This document shows, piece by piece, positions 1 to 8,160 of a DNA stretch of 35,020 nt. The translations under genes were made by a program, and so were the position numbers. Below the pieces are notes generated by a model. The model did not search any database, was not told where the DNA came from, and worked only from the letters and a program-made list of their open reading frames with translations. Position 1 is the stretch's first letter, and every line of letters starts with the position of its first letter. Origin of the DNA: Halobacteriales archaeon QS_5_70_17 (GTDB lineage: Archaea > Halobacteriota > Halobacteria > Halobacteriales > Haloarculaceae); NCBI GenBank assembly GCA_003021975.1, contig PXRR01000053.1:34381-69400 (forward strand). Direction: 5' to 3'.

Positions 1-2
1 CG

Positions 3-452
3 GAGTTCGACGACGAGTGGCTCTACCGGATGCAGTAGGTCGAGCAGATCGACCTGGTGGCGCACGCGCTCCTCGAACACGACGCGACCGTCTTCGAGGC
101 CATCGCCACCCACGACGACTGGTACCTCCGGCTGTTCTTCCCCGACCGGGAGGGGCTCTCGACGACCAGCGACTTCGCCGACGCCCGCTCGCTGTCGATG
201 GACGTCGAGAGGATGTACGAACTCTTCCGGGGCGAGCGCGACCACTACGGCCTCACCGACGAGCAACACGAGACCCTGGTGGCCGCCTTCGAGGACGGCT
301 ACTACGAGTTCCCCCACAGCGCCACAACCGAGGAACTCGGCGAGCGGTTCGGCATCTCCGCGCAGGCCGTCGCCGACCGCTTCCGCCGGGGCCACGGCAG
401 CCTCGTCGAGGAGACCGTCGTCGTCGGCCGGTCGGCGGACGCGGACACGTAG
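3..452 (+). pseudogene. HTH-10 (bacterio-opsin activator-like) regulator, 3' part, with in-frame amber stop
   Basis: The reading frame enters from outside the window, meets TAG at 36-38, and continues in the same frame to the stop at 450-452. The two halves read as one protein: before the stop it ends WLYRMQ, after it continues VEQIDLVAHALLEHDATVF. The C-terminal part (LTDEQHETLVAAFEDGYYEF through the SAQAVADRFRRGH region) matches the HTH-10 DNA-binding domain of haloarchaeal Bat-like transcription regulators, which end in this domain and usually have about 210-220 residues. The simplest reading is a CAG-to-TAG change in a Gln-Gln pair. A GTG at 57 could in principle restart a 131-residue fragment with the DNA-binding domain, but no promoter or ribosome site is evident there. 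The target genes cannot be told from this sequence. Confidence 0.75.
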
Positions 453-502
453 CCCGGAGCGCTTCCGACATCCACAAGCGGCCGGTCCGCCTACCCGCGG
501 CC

Positions 503-1081
503 ATGATAACGAACCTGGCCGCGGGCGTGCAGGCGTTCACGAGCAACGTCTTCCTGGTCGCCGGCGATCGGACCGTCGTCGTCGATCCCGGCAGCGAGTT
601 CGACGCGGTCGCCGCGATCCGCGACCGCGTCGACGACCTCGACGCGGTCGTGCTCACCCACACCCATCCCGACCACGTCGGCAACCTCCCCGCGGTGAAA
701 GACGCCTTCGGCGTCGACGCCTGGGGGTTCGACGCCGGGGAACCGGGCGTGGACCGCGAGATCGGGGACGGCGACGCCCTGGGACTGGGCGACCACGAGT
801 ACGTCGCCCTCCACACGCCCGGCCACAAGGACGACCACCTCTGTTTCTACGCCGACGGGCCGGAGGTCCTCTTCGCGGGCGACCTGATCTTCGCCAACGG
901 GAGCTTCGGCCGGACGGACCTCGAGGAGGGCGACCGCCCGACGCTGATCGAGAGCATCGACTACGTGCGCGAGACCGTGAGCGAGGGCCTCGCGGAGATG
1001 CACACCGGACACGGCCCGAGCGTCACGACCGACCCCTACCACGACGTCGAACTCGCGGCGCAGGCCGCCCGGATGGGCTAG
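503..1081 (+). CDS. Metallo-beta-lactamase-fold hydrolase (glyoxalase II-like)
   Basis: A 192-residue protein with the metallo-beta-lactamase fold. It has the metal-binding motif HTHPDH at about residues 53-58, a second conserved block HTPGHKDDH near residue 110, GDLIF near residue 129 with the bridging Asp, and a final HTGHGP near residue 166. This pattern and the short length fit the glyoxalase II/hydroxyacylglutathione-hydrolase-like branch, which binds two metal ions and hydrolyses thioesters or similar esters in the cytoplasm; the substrate cannot be read from sequence. The ATG at 503 is chosen because the conserved fold begins immediately after it; the open frame further upstream is an antisense-like, arginine-rich shadow of the preceding gene. 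It lies 50 nt after the damaged regulator and looks intact. Confidence 0.88.
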   Translation: MITNLAAGVQAFTSNVFLVAGDRTVVVDPGSEFDAVAAIRDRVDDLDAVVLTHTHPDHVGNLPAVKDAFGVDAWGFDAGEPGVDREIGDGDALGLGDHEYVALHTPGHKDDHLCFYADGPEVLFAGDLIFANGSFGRTDLEEGDRPTLIESIDYVRETVSEGLAEMHTGHGPSVTTDPYHDVELAAQAARMG

Positions 1082-1328
1082 GTTCAAGTACTGACGCGGG
1101 ACCACCGGGCCCGGGTGACCCCGACCGTGCTCTGAGGACCGTCCCGGGACGTCTCGCGGGGGCGCCGGTCCGGCCCAGCGGTGAGGGCCGTCCGGCCGGC
1201 GTCTCCGGCCCGCGAGCGACGCTGCGCCGACCCGAGCGACGCCTCTCCGCTCGTCACGGCGCGCCCCGTCGCCGCGGAGCGCGGCGCGCCGTCCCGGGTC
1301 CCGGATTCGTCGAAGCGCCGCCCGTTCG

Positions 1329-2144
1329 CTACTCGAGCGCCGTCGCGATCAGCGCTTCGTAGGCCGGTTCGTAGGCGTCGGCGACCGCCGCCGGGTCGCC
1401 CCGTCGCTCGCCGGCCAGCGGGGGCAGCGACACGCGGGCGCGGGGTTCGACGAGTTCGAGCACCGCCTCGACGCGCTCCTCGAGGCGGCCCTCGCGGGCG
1501 CTCCCGCTGGCGACCGAACAGGCGTTGGCGTACCGCTCGCCGTCGTAGAGCCGCGCCCGTCCCGGTTCGACGACCGCGACGCCGTCCGGCTCGAACCCCG
1601 CGATCGGTCGCGCGATGTCGGCGTAGGACTCTACGACCGCCCGGTCGAGGGCCCCGATCCGGTCGGCGGCCTCGTCGAGCGCCCGGCGGTGGAGCCGCCC
1701 CATCACGTCGTTGAACTCGGGGAGGGACTCGACGACCGTCGCGTCCGACAGCGGCAGCGCCGCCTCGACCGGCCGGGGGAGCTCTCGGCGGCCGTTGACG
1801 ACGTACCGTTCGTCCCCGCCGACGGTCACCCGATCGACGAGGAACGCGCGGTCCCGGCGGCCGAGCACCCCCGTCCCGCTCCCCGGCGCCGGCGTCCACA
1901 GCCGGTGGATCGGGTTGAGCGCCTCCGGGCGCGCGCCGGTCGCTCCCGCCGCCGCCAGCCGGCGGGCGTCCTTTCCGTAGAGGCGGCCCTCGCCGGCGGC
2001 CGCGAGGTAGTCGTCGTGGTCGAACCAGTAGTCGTTGCCCGCCCGAGGCTTGGCGACCCCGGCCTCGGCGTGTTCGAGGAGGCCGACCGCGAACGTCGTC
2101 TTCCCGGCGTCGACGCGGTCGCTCCCGGCGACGAGCAGCCTCAT
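1329..2144 (-). CDS. P-loop ATPase/GTPase of unknown function
   Basis: A 271-residue protein starting MRLLVAGSDRVDAGKTT. The Walker A-type motif GSDRVDAGKTT sits at about residues 7-17, close to the N-terminus, as in haloarchaeal proteins annotated as predicted P-loop ATPase/GTPase. The loop resembles that of dethiobiotin synthetase and related SIMIBI-class proteins (DAGKTT). I cannot identify a substrate. The remainder is acidic and contains no membrane segment, so a cytoplasmic nucleotide-dependent enzyme or switch is likely. Its ATG overlaps the stop of the preceding minus-strand gene by the four bases ATGA, so the two are probably translated together. The start is well fixed by this overlap and by the P-loop position. 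Confidence 0.8.
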   Translation of the reverse strand: MRLLVAGSDRVDAGKTTFAVGLLEHAEAGVAKPRAGNDYWFDHDDYLAAAGEGRLYGKDARRLAAAGATGARPEALNPIHRLWTPAPGSGTGVLGRRDRAFLVDRVTVGGDERYVVNGRRELPRPVEAALPLSDATVVESLPEFNDVMGRLHRRALDEAADRIGALDRAVVESYADIARPIAGFEPDGVAVVEPGRARLYDGERYANACSVASGSAREGRLEERVEAVLELVEPRARVSLPPLAGERRGDPAAVADAYEPAYEALIATALE

Positions 2145-2413
2145 TCGGGGTCCGCCAGCCCGTAGTAGCCCGGCTCGTCGTCGGCGTCCGGTTCCGCGAA
2201 GACGAACGACTCGGCGTTGAGCAGCATCCAGGGGATCGCCCAGTCGAGCAGGACGTTCTCGGTGGCCGGATCGAGTTCCCGGTCGGGTTCCAGCCCCTGA
2301 AGCAGGCGGGCGATCTCGGAGACGGTGTACATCCGCTCGCCGTCGAGGACCTCCTCGGGGTCCCGGAAGTCGAGCGGCCGGAGGCGATCGAACTCGGATC
2401 TGGGACGCGGCAT
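2141..2413 (-). CDS. Small conserved haloarchaeal protein (DUF5827-like)
   Basis: A 90-residue acidic protein starting MPRPRSEFDRLRPLDFRDPE. It contains MYTVSEIARLLQGLEPDREL and an ENVLLDWAIPWMLLNAESFV block, which I associate with the haloarchaeal family DUF5827; that assignment is from memory and was not searched. There are no cysteines, metal motifs or membrane helices. The MYTVSEIARLLQG stretch could form a short helix-turn-helix-like unit, but this is weak. It is the first gene of a two-gene minus-strand unit and its stop codon overlaps the start of the P-loop ATPase gene (ATGA), which suggests the two proteins work together. The function is unknown. Confidence 0.78.
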   Translation of the reverse strand: MPRPRSEFDRLRPLDFRDPEEVLDGERMYTVSEIARLLQGLEPDRELDPATENVLLDWAIPWMLLNAESFVFAEPDADDEPGYYGLADPE

Positions 2414-2470
2414 ACGCGGCCCTAGTCCCGAGGGGGTCGTAAGTACCTCGACACGTGCTCCGCGCTCGCC

Positions 2471-2477
2471 AAAAAAA
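2471..2477 (-). terminator. T-tract terminator after sod
   Basis: Seven consecutive A on the plus strand, hence TTTTTTT in the sod transcript sense, 18 nt after the sod stop codon. Short oligo-T runs end transcription by archaeal RNA polymerase; this is one of very few such runs in this GC-rich window. Confidence 0.6.
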
Positions 2478-2494
2478 CGGAAGGTGGACTGACT

Positions 2495-3106
2495 CTACTC
2501 GTAGGTGGAGACGACGTTGTCGTACTCCTGGGCCGTCTTCTCCCAGTCGACGACCTCGAAGAACGCGTCGATGAAGTCGCCCCGCGCCGGCCCGTAGTCG
2601 TAGTAGTAGGAGTGCTCCCACACGTCCAGCGCGAGGACGGGGTGGCTGCCCCAGAGCGCGCCCTGGTCGTGCTTGTCGACCACGAGGTTGCGCAGTTGCT
2701 TGGCGACGGGGTCGTAGACCAGCAGCGCCCAGCCGCTGGCGTCCTTCGCGGCGGCCTCGAACTCGCCCTTCCAGCCCTCGTAGGAGCCGAAGTCCTCCTC
2801 GATGCGGTCGGCGAGTTCGCCGGACGGCTCGCCGCCGCCGTCGGGGGACATGTTCTCCCAGAACAGCGTGTGAAGGTAGTGGCCACAGCCGTTGTGGGTG
2901 ACGTTCCGGATGGCGGCGCCGGACGAGCCGAAGTCGCCGGACTCGCGGTTCTCCGCGAGCGTCTCCTCGGCGTCCCCGAGACCGTTTACGTACCCCTGGT
3001 GGTGGGTGTCGTGGTGCCACGTCAGCACCTGCTCGGAGATGTGTGGTTCCAGAGCGTCGTAGTCATACGGGAGCGGCGGGAGTTCGGGATTGGAGTGTTC
3101 AGACAT
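2495..3106 (-). CDS. sod: Superoxide dismutase (Fe/Mn type)
   Basis: A 203-residue enzyme that converts superoxide to oxygen and hydrogen peroxide in the cytoplasm. The family signature is clear: the N-terminal helix motif LTWHHDTHHQGYVNGL with the first His ligand around residue 31-32, His79 in YLHTLFWENM, and Asp161 and His165 in DVWEHSYYYDYG. Haloarchaeal members of this family are usually manganese enzymes, but metal choice cannot be proven from these motifs. The ATG at 3106 is preferred over an in-frame one at 3121 because a Shine-Dalgarno-like GAGGTG lies about eight bases before it. It is monocistronic, with a TATA-like element upstream and a T-tract just after the stop. Confidence 0.97.
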   Translation of the reverse strand: MSEHSNPELPPLPYDYDALEPHISEQVLTWHHDTHHQGYVNGLGDAEETLAENRESGDFGSSGAAIRNVTHNGCGHYLHTLFWENMSPDGGGEPSGELADRIEEDFGSYEGWKGEFEAAAKDASGWALLVYDPVAKQLRNLVVDKHDQGALWGSHPVLALDVWEHSYYYDYGPARGDFIDAFFEVVDWEKTAQEYDNVVSTYE

Positions 3107-3142
3107 GGCTTGGCACCTCAAAGGAAATCTGGCCCGCGAAGC

Positions 3143-3150
3143 TGTTAAAG
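3143..3150 (-). promoter_or_regulatory. TATA-like promoter element of sod
   Basis: On the minus strand the bases read CTTTAACA about 40 nt before the sod ATG, in an otherwise GC-rich stretch. Archaeal TATA boxes lie about 26 nt before the transcription start, so this would place the start near 3120 and give a short leader that holds the GAGGTG ribosome-binding site. Inferred from position and base composition only. Confidence 0.4.
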
Positions 3151-3217
3151 GTTGAGGAGATGGGTGCGGATCCCCGCTACTCGATTTAGGGAGGATTGCC
3201 GATATACCTCCCGCCGG

Positions 3218-4651
3218 TCAGCCGTCCCCGCTCGCGCCCTCGCCCTCGCCGCGTGCGCGCTCGAACGTCGCGAGCGCTCGCTCGCGGCGCTCGCCGTGGT
3301 CGACGATCGGCGCGGGGTACTCCGGGGCGGCCTCCGTCCGTGCAGCCGGGTCCAGTTCGTGCCACGAGTGGATCGTCTCGGGATCGACGCCCGCGAGTTC
3401 CGGCACGTGCTCCCGGATGTACGCCGCCTCCGGGTCGTACTCCTCGCCCTGGCGCATCGGGTTGAAGATCCGGAAGTACGGCTGGGCGTCGGTGCCCGTC
3501 GAGGCCGCCCACTGCCAGCCGCCGGCGTCGCTCGCGGCGTCGTGGTCGGCGAGATGCCGCCGGAAGTGGGCGTATCCCTCGCGCCAGTCGAGCAGGAGGT
3601 CCTTCGTCAGGAAGGACGCGACGATCATCCGGACCCGGTTGTGCACGTACGCCTCCGCGCGGAGCTGTCGCATCCCCGCGTCGACGATCGGATACCCCGT
3701 CTCGCCGGCCTTCCACGCCCGGAGTTCCTCGTCGTCCTCGCGCCACTCGATGGGCCGCTCGTACTCGTCGAAGTTCTCCGCGACGAACTCGGGGTTGAAG
3801 CGCAGCACGTGGGCGTAGAACTCCCGCCAGGCGAGCTGCGACCGGAACTCCTCGACGGACTCGCGGTCGCTGTCGCCGTCGCTCGCGGCCATCGCCTCCT
3901 CGGTGGCGGCGTAGACCTCCCGGACGCCGACGGTCCCCCACTTGAGGTGCGCCGAGAGCCGCGAGGTGCAGCCGTCGGCCGGGTAGTCCCGGCGGTCCTC
4001 GTAGTCGTAGATGTCGCCCGCGCAGAAGGACTCGAGGCGCTCGCGGCCCGCCTCGCGCCCGCCCGGTTCGACGGTCGCCTCGGGGGCGTCGAACCCTAGC
4101 GCGGCGAGGTCCGGGACCGCGTCGAACTCCCCGGGCCCGGCGTCTTCGAGCGCGCCGGCGGGCGGCGGGTCGTGGGGATCGGCCTTCTCTCGGTCGCGCC
4201 ACTTCCGCCAGAAGTAGGTGAACACGGAGTAGTGCTCGCCCTCGTTGGTGGTGATCGACCCCGGTTCGTGGTGGAGCGCGTCGCCGTGGTCGCGGTGGTC
4301 GATCCCCGCGTCGTCGAGGGCCGCCCGCACCGCCTCGTCGCGCTCGCGGGCCAGCCCCGAGTAGCCGCGGTTCCAGACGACGCCCTCGGCCCCGAGTCGC
4401 TCACAGAGGTCCGGCAGGACGGCGCTCGGGTCGCCGGCCGCGAGGTAGAGGTCGCCGCCCCGCTCGCGGTACCACGACCGGAGCGACCGGAGGGCGTCGA
4501 GCATGAACGCCACGCGGGGCGGGGAGCCGTACGACAGCACCTCCTCGTCGAAGACAAAGAGGGGGACCACGCCGTCGGCGCGCTCGGCGGCCCGGCGGAG
4601 CCCCTCGTTGTCCGGCGCCCGGAGGTCCGACCGGTGCCAGTGGACCAGCAT
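3218..4651 (-). CDS. phr: Deoxyribodipyrimidine photolyase (class I cryptochrome/photolyase family)
   Basis: A 477-residue light-driven DNA repair enzyme, the usual length for the family. The N-terminal alpha/beta antenna domain starts MLVHWHRSDLRAPDNEGL and includes WNRGYSGLARERD. The C-terminal helical FAD domain has SRLSAHLKWGTVG, the SQLAWREFYAHVL segment, and the long conserved block YPIVDAGMRQL, YVHNRVRMIVASFLTKDLL and DAASDAGGWQWAASTGTDAQ, which form the FAD pocket. The WQWAASTG motif is typical of CPD-repairing class I photolyases, so repair of cyclobutane pyrimidine dimers is the likely role. It is divergent from the next gene with only 70 nt between starts. The C-terminal tail is a short acidic, glycine-rich extension. 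Confidence 0.95.
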   Translation of the reverse strand: MLVHWHRSDLRAPDNEGLRRAAERADGVVPLFVFDEEVLSYGSPPRVAFMLDALRSLRSWYRERGGDLYLAAGDPSAVLPDLCERLGAEGVVWNRGYSGLARERDEAVRAALDDAGIDHRDHGDALHHEPGSITTNEGEHYSVFTYFWRKWRDREKADPHDPPPAGALEDAGPGEFDAVPDLAALGFDAPEATVEPGGREAGRERLESFCAGDIYDYEDRRDYPADGCTSRLSAHLKWGTVGVREVYAATEEAMAASDGDSDRESVEEFRSQLAWREFYAHVLRFNPEFVAENFDEYERPIEWREDDEELRAWKAGETGYPIVDAGMRQLRAEAYVHNRVRMIVASFLTKDLLLDWREGYAHFRRHLADHDAASDAGGWQWAASTGTDAQPYFRIFNPMRQGEEYDPEAAYIREHVPELAGVDPETIHSWHELDPAARTEAAPEYPAPIVDHGERRERALATFERARGEGEGASGDG

Positions 4652-4721
4652 ACCGGGCGGAAGGACTGGACCGCCGTATAGCCCGGGGTACGCTTACGAC
4701 GCCGGCCGCCCTACGGGGCGT

Positions 4722-5126
4722 ATGTTCGAAGCCTGCGAGCGGGAGGCGCGGGAGTTCCACGAGTTCCTCGAGGGGTGGCTCTCGGGTGCGGCCCCGGAGA
4801 CCGACGCGGCGTTCGATCGGACGGACGCCCTCGCGGCCCCCTTCGAGATCGTCGGCCCGGACGGCGACCGCCGCGACCGGGCGGCACTGCTGGCGGACCT
4901 GCGGGCCGCCCACGGGAGTCGGCCCTCGCTGACCGTCGAGGTCCGGGACGTGCGCCGCCGGGTCGCGGAGGGCGACCTGGCGCTCGTGACCTACCGCGAG
5001 CGCCAGGCCGACGACGAGGGGACGGCGGTCCGCCTCGCGAGCGCACTGTTCGGAAACGACCCGGGCGCGCCCAACGGCGTGTCGTGGCTCCACGTCCACG
5101 AGACGTGGCTCGACGGCGGGGGGTGA
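4722..5126 (+). CDS. NTF2-like (DUF4440/SnoaL-type) protein
   Basis: A 134-residue protein with the cone-shaped NTF2-like fold pattern: an N-terminal helix (EREAREFHEFLEGWL), a middle block APFEIVGPDG, then RAALLADLRAAHGSR, LALVTYRERQ and a final WLHVHETWL strand. Proteins of this fold in haloarchaea are mostly uncharacterised, and the pocket residues do not point to a particular reaction. The ATG at 4722 follows a short AT-richer stretch and is the only good start in the frame near the N-terminal helix. The stop TGA at 5124-5126 is followed, in the same frame and without another stop, by the coding remains of a short-chain dehydrogenase, so an old gene junction has been rearranged here. Confidence 0.75.
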   Translation: MFEACEREAREFHEFLEGWLSGAAPETDAAFDRTDALAAPFEIVGPDGDRRDRAALLADLRAAHGSRPSLTVEVRDVRRRVAEGDLALVTYRERQADDEGTAVRLASALFGNDPGAPNGVSWLHVHETWLDGGG

Positions 5127-5837
5127 GCCGGTCCCCGTCGGCGTCCCCCGATCGGCCTCGCGGAGGCCGGCGCGACGGTCGTCCCGACCGCGCGCACCGC
5201 CAAGGACGTCGAGGCCACCGTCGAGACCATCGAGGCCGCGGGCGGCGACGCGGTCGCCGAGACCGTCGACGTGGCCGAACCGGACGACGTCGAAGCGCTG
5301 TTCGAGCGCGTCGCCGCCGACTGCGGGGGCGTCGACGTCGTCGTGAACAACGCCGGCATCAACCCCGGCGCGGCGCTGGGATCGCCCGAGCGGGTCGATC
5401 CCGAGGGGTTCGACGCCGTCGCCGACGTGAACCTGCGCGGGGCCTTCCTCTGTGCCCGCGCGGCCGCCGAACACCTCCACGAGTCCGGCGGGTCGGTGAT
5501 CAACGTCGCCAGCGTCGGCGGGCTCGTCGGCCTCCCCCGCCAGCATCCCTACGTCGCTTCGAAGCACGGGCTGGTCGGCCTCACCAAGAGCATGGCGCTG
5601 GACTGGGCGCCCGACGTCCGGGTGAACTGCCTGGCGCCCGGCTACGTCGCCACCGACCTGACCGAGGACCTGCGCGACGACGAGGACCTCCGGGAGTCGA
5701 TCGTCGACCGGACGCCCCTCGACCGGTTCGCCGACCCCGAGGAGGTCGCCGGGCCGGCCGTCTTCCTCGCCAGCGACGCCGCGACCTACGTCACGGGCGC
5801 CACGCTGGCCGTCGACGGCGGCTGGACGGCCCGCTGA
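5127..5837 (+). pseudogene. Short-chain dehydrogenase/reductase lacking its N-terminal cofactor-binding motif
   Basis: From about 5151 the frame encodes a classical SDR: LAEAGATVVPTAR, then VVVNNAGIN (NNAG motif), VINVASVGG with the catalytic Ser region, YVASKHG (YxxxK catalytic pair), LAPGYVATDL and a C-terminal YVTGATLAVDGGW. A classical SDR is about 250 residues and begins with a TGxxxGIG NAD(P)-binding loop. Here that first beta strand and glycine loop, about 25 residues, are missing, and there is no start codon in frame before the GTG at 5271, which would lose about 60 more expected residues. The remnant follows in frame directly after the TGA of the NTF2-like gene. The simplest reading is a deletion that removed the gene boundary and SDR start. 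It is probably not a working oxidoreductase as written. Confidence 0.8.
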
Positions 5838-5873
5838 CGCGTCACGGACACGCCGTGTGGCGTTTCCTCAAGA

Positions 5874-5879
5874 TTTATA
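5874..5879 (+). promoter_or_regulatory. TATA box of the liv-type operon
   Basis: TTTATA in the context AGATTTATACCG, 28-33 nt before the ATG at 5907. This is one of the best archaeal TATA boxes in the window and indicates a leaderless or nearly leaderless transcript for the transporter operon. Confidence 0.65.
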
Positions 5880-5906
5880 CCGATCCTGCGGAAACTCCAC
5901 TCCGTA

Positions 5907-7237
5907 ATGGTTAACGATGGTAGTGGCGGGAAGAGTGACGCGAATCGTGGTAGTGATGGTAGCGATACCGGAAACGATGGAAGGGCGGTCCGTCGCCGCT
6001 CCCTCCTGAAGACCTCGGGTGCCGGCGTCGTCGGCCTGTACGTCGAGACAACGAGACCGACTCCGACGGCGGTTCCGGGGGAGACTTCCCGGACACGATC
6101 TCCGTCGGCGTGCTCGCGCCCGAGCCCTCGGACAACCCGATCGGCGCCTCCATCGCCAACGGGGCGCAACTCGCCGTCGACGAACTCAACGCCGACGGCG
6201 GCATCGGCGGCGCCGATGTCGAGATCAGCGTCAAGGACACCAAGGAGGACCCGGCGACCGGCCGCTCGCGGTACCAGGAGCTGACGGTCAACGAGGGGGT
6301 CGACGTCACGACCGGCGTGTTCACCAGCGAGGTCCTGTTGAACATCATGGACGACATCGCCCAGCAGCAGACCCTCCACATGACCGCGGGGGCGGCGACG
6401 CCCGAGGCGAGCGCCCGCGTCGCCGAGAACTACGAGCAGTACAAGTACCACTTCCGGACCGGACCGACCAACGCCAGGCACCTCGGACAGAACATGGTCG
6501 ACTTCGTCGAGGCCAAGTCTGGCGACCTCGGCTGGGAGTCGGTGGCAGTCCTCGTGGAGGACTACGCCTGGACTGAACCGGTCTCGGCGGTCCTCGACGA
6601 GAAGCTCGGGGACACCGGCGTCGAGGTGGCGATGAGCCAGCGCTACGCCTCCGGCACCGAGAACTTCGGGCCGGTCTACGACGAGGTCGAGAACTCCGGG
6701 GCCGACGCGGCGTTCGTCGCGATGGCCCACACGGGGACGCCGGCGGTCGTCCAGTGGGCCAGCCAGCAGCGGCCCTTCGAGTTCGGGGGCATCCACGTCC
6801 CCATGCAGCTGCCCTCCTACTACGAGGCGACCGACGGCGCGGTCAACTACGGCGTCACCCAGAACTCCGCGACCCCCCAGAGCGAAGTGACCGACAAGAC
6901 GGTCCCGTTCGCGGAGAACTACAACGAGGAGTTCGGCAGCTATCCGGTCTACACGGGCTACATCGCCTACGACGCCGTCCACCAGTTCGCCTCCGTCGCC
7001 GAGGAGGTCGGGAGCGTGGCCAGCGACGACCTCGTCTCCGGACTCGAGGAGAGTTCCTACACCGGTACCGCCGGCACCATCGAGTACTACGGCCCCGACG
7101 ACCAGTTCGCCCACGACGTGGTCTACGAGGAGGGGAAGGTCTGGCCGATCTTCATGCAGTGGCAGGACGGCAACCAGGAGGTCATCTACCCCGACGACCT
7201 CGCGACCGCCGACTACCAGACGCCCCCATGGGTCTGA
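5907..7237 (+). CDS. Branched-chain amino-acid-type ABC transporter binding protein, frameshifted at the lipobox
   Basis: The mature part is a complete periplasmic-binding-protein type I (Leu/Ile/Val, HAAT family) domain: ISVGVLAPEPSDNPIGASIA, GAQLAVDELNADGGIGGADV, an RYASGTENFGPV hinge region and a C-terminal YPDDLATADYQTPPW. It captures substrate outside the membrane for the permeases that follow. The N-terminus (5907 to about 6035) has a 27-residue polar lead and a Tat signal RRRSLLKTSGAGVVG in frame 0. A lipobox-like CTS is encoded in a second frame at 6037-6045, and from 6047 (DNETDSDGG onward) the coding is in the third frame. Two losses of two bases (or equivalent) around 6036 and 6046 would explain this. 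As written no secreted protein can be made. The stop overlaps the first permease gene by 10 nt. Confidence 0.8.
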
Positions 7238-8157
7238 ACCTCCTGGCGGTCGCCGCCGTCGGAGGGGCGGGCGCGCCCGCCGCGATCCTCCAGTCGGGAG
7301 TCTCGAACATCGTCGTCAACGGGCTGATCATCAGCGCGCTGTACGCCGTCGTCGCGATCGGGTTCACGCTGATCTTCGGCGTCGGGGGCGTGTTGAACCT
7401 CGCCCACGGCGCCTCGATCACCGTCGGCGCCTTCGGGGCGTACTACGTCGCCCGCGTGTTCGGAATGGGCGCCTGGGCCGGCCTCGTCGCGGGCGTACTC
7501 GTCGCGGCAGCCTTCGGCGCCGCGCTGTACCTGGCGATGATCCGGCGCATGGAAGACGAGCCGATCATGGTGATGATCCTGACGCTGGTGACCGCCGTCG
7601 CCGTCGAGCAGTTCGTGCTCACCGTCGAGGGCTCCCAGCCGAAGGCGATCCCGGCGCTCGTCGGAGGAGTCACACGGGTGGCGGGGACGAACCTCCAGCA
7701 CAACCTGGTGGTAGTGTTCGCCGTCTCCTGGGCGATCATCCTCGCACTGTTCCTGTTCGTCAACTACACCGACGCGGGGAAGGCGCTGATCGCAACGAGC
7801 ATGAGCCGGAAGGGGGCCGCGCTCGTCGGCATCGAGTCCGACCGGGTCAACCTCGCGACGTGGGTCATCGCCGGCGCGCTGGCCGGACTCGCTGGCGTGT
7901 TCCTCGGCTCGTTCCAGACCGCCCACTGGGCGATGGGGCGCGCGCCGCTCGTCCTCTCGTTCACCATCGTCGTCCTCGGCGGCGTCGGGTCGATCAAGGG
8001 GAGCGTCGTCGGCGCGTACCTCATCGGCTTCTTGGAGGTGATCACGACGCGCGTGTTCGACCCCCGGCTCCAGACGCTCGTCCCGCTGGTGGTGTTGCTG
8101 CTCGTGTTGCTCGTCAAGCCCGAGGGGCTGTTCGGCCGCGAACTGGCGGAGGCCTGA
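7228..8157 (+). CDS. livH: LivH-type branched-chain amino-acid ABC transporter permease
   Basis: A 309-residue membrane protein with about eight hydrophobic segments, matching the LivH permease family in length and in motifs: LYAVVAIGFTLIFGVGGVLN followed by LAHG near the N-terminus, and the C-terminal FTIVVLGGVGSIKGSVVGAY and VKPEGLFG. It forms one half of the membrane channel of the HAAT importer. The ATG at 7228 lies inside the end of the binding-protein gene (10-nt overlap), which supports translational coupling and fixes the start. The gene looks intact, in contrast with the binding-protein gene upstream. Confidence 0.92.
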   Translation: MGLNLLAVAAVGGAGAPAAILQSGVSNIVVNGLIISALYAVVAIGFTLIFGVGGVLNLAHGASITVGAFGAYYVARVFGMGAWAGLVAGVLVAAAFGAALYLAMIRRMEDEPIMVMILTLVTAVAVEQFVLTVEGSQPKAIPALVGGVTRVAGTNLQHNLVVVFAVSWAIILALFLFVNYTDAGKALIATSMSRKGAALVGIESDRVNLATWVIAGALAGLAGVFLGSFQTAHWAMGRAPLVLSFTIVVLGGVGSIKGSVVGAYLIGFLEVITTRVFDPRLQTLVPLVVLLLVLLVKPEGLFGRELAEA

Positions 8158-8160
8158 CCC

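Noticed and set aside
1082-1328. Spacer between the MBL-fold gene and the P-loop ATPase gene searched for tRNA or small genes
   Set aside because: No cloverleaf, no TATA-like box and only arginine-rich random frames; nothing supportable.
1329-3020. Long minus-strand open frame of 563 codons
   Set aside because: Its C-terminal half is the P-loop ATPase; the rest is an arginine-rich out-of-frame reading through the DUF5827-like and sod genes, caused by high GC.
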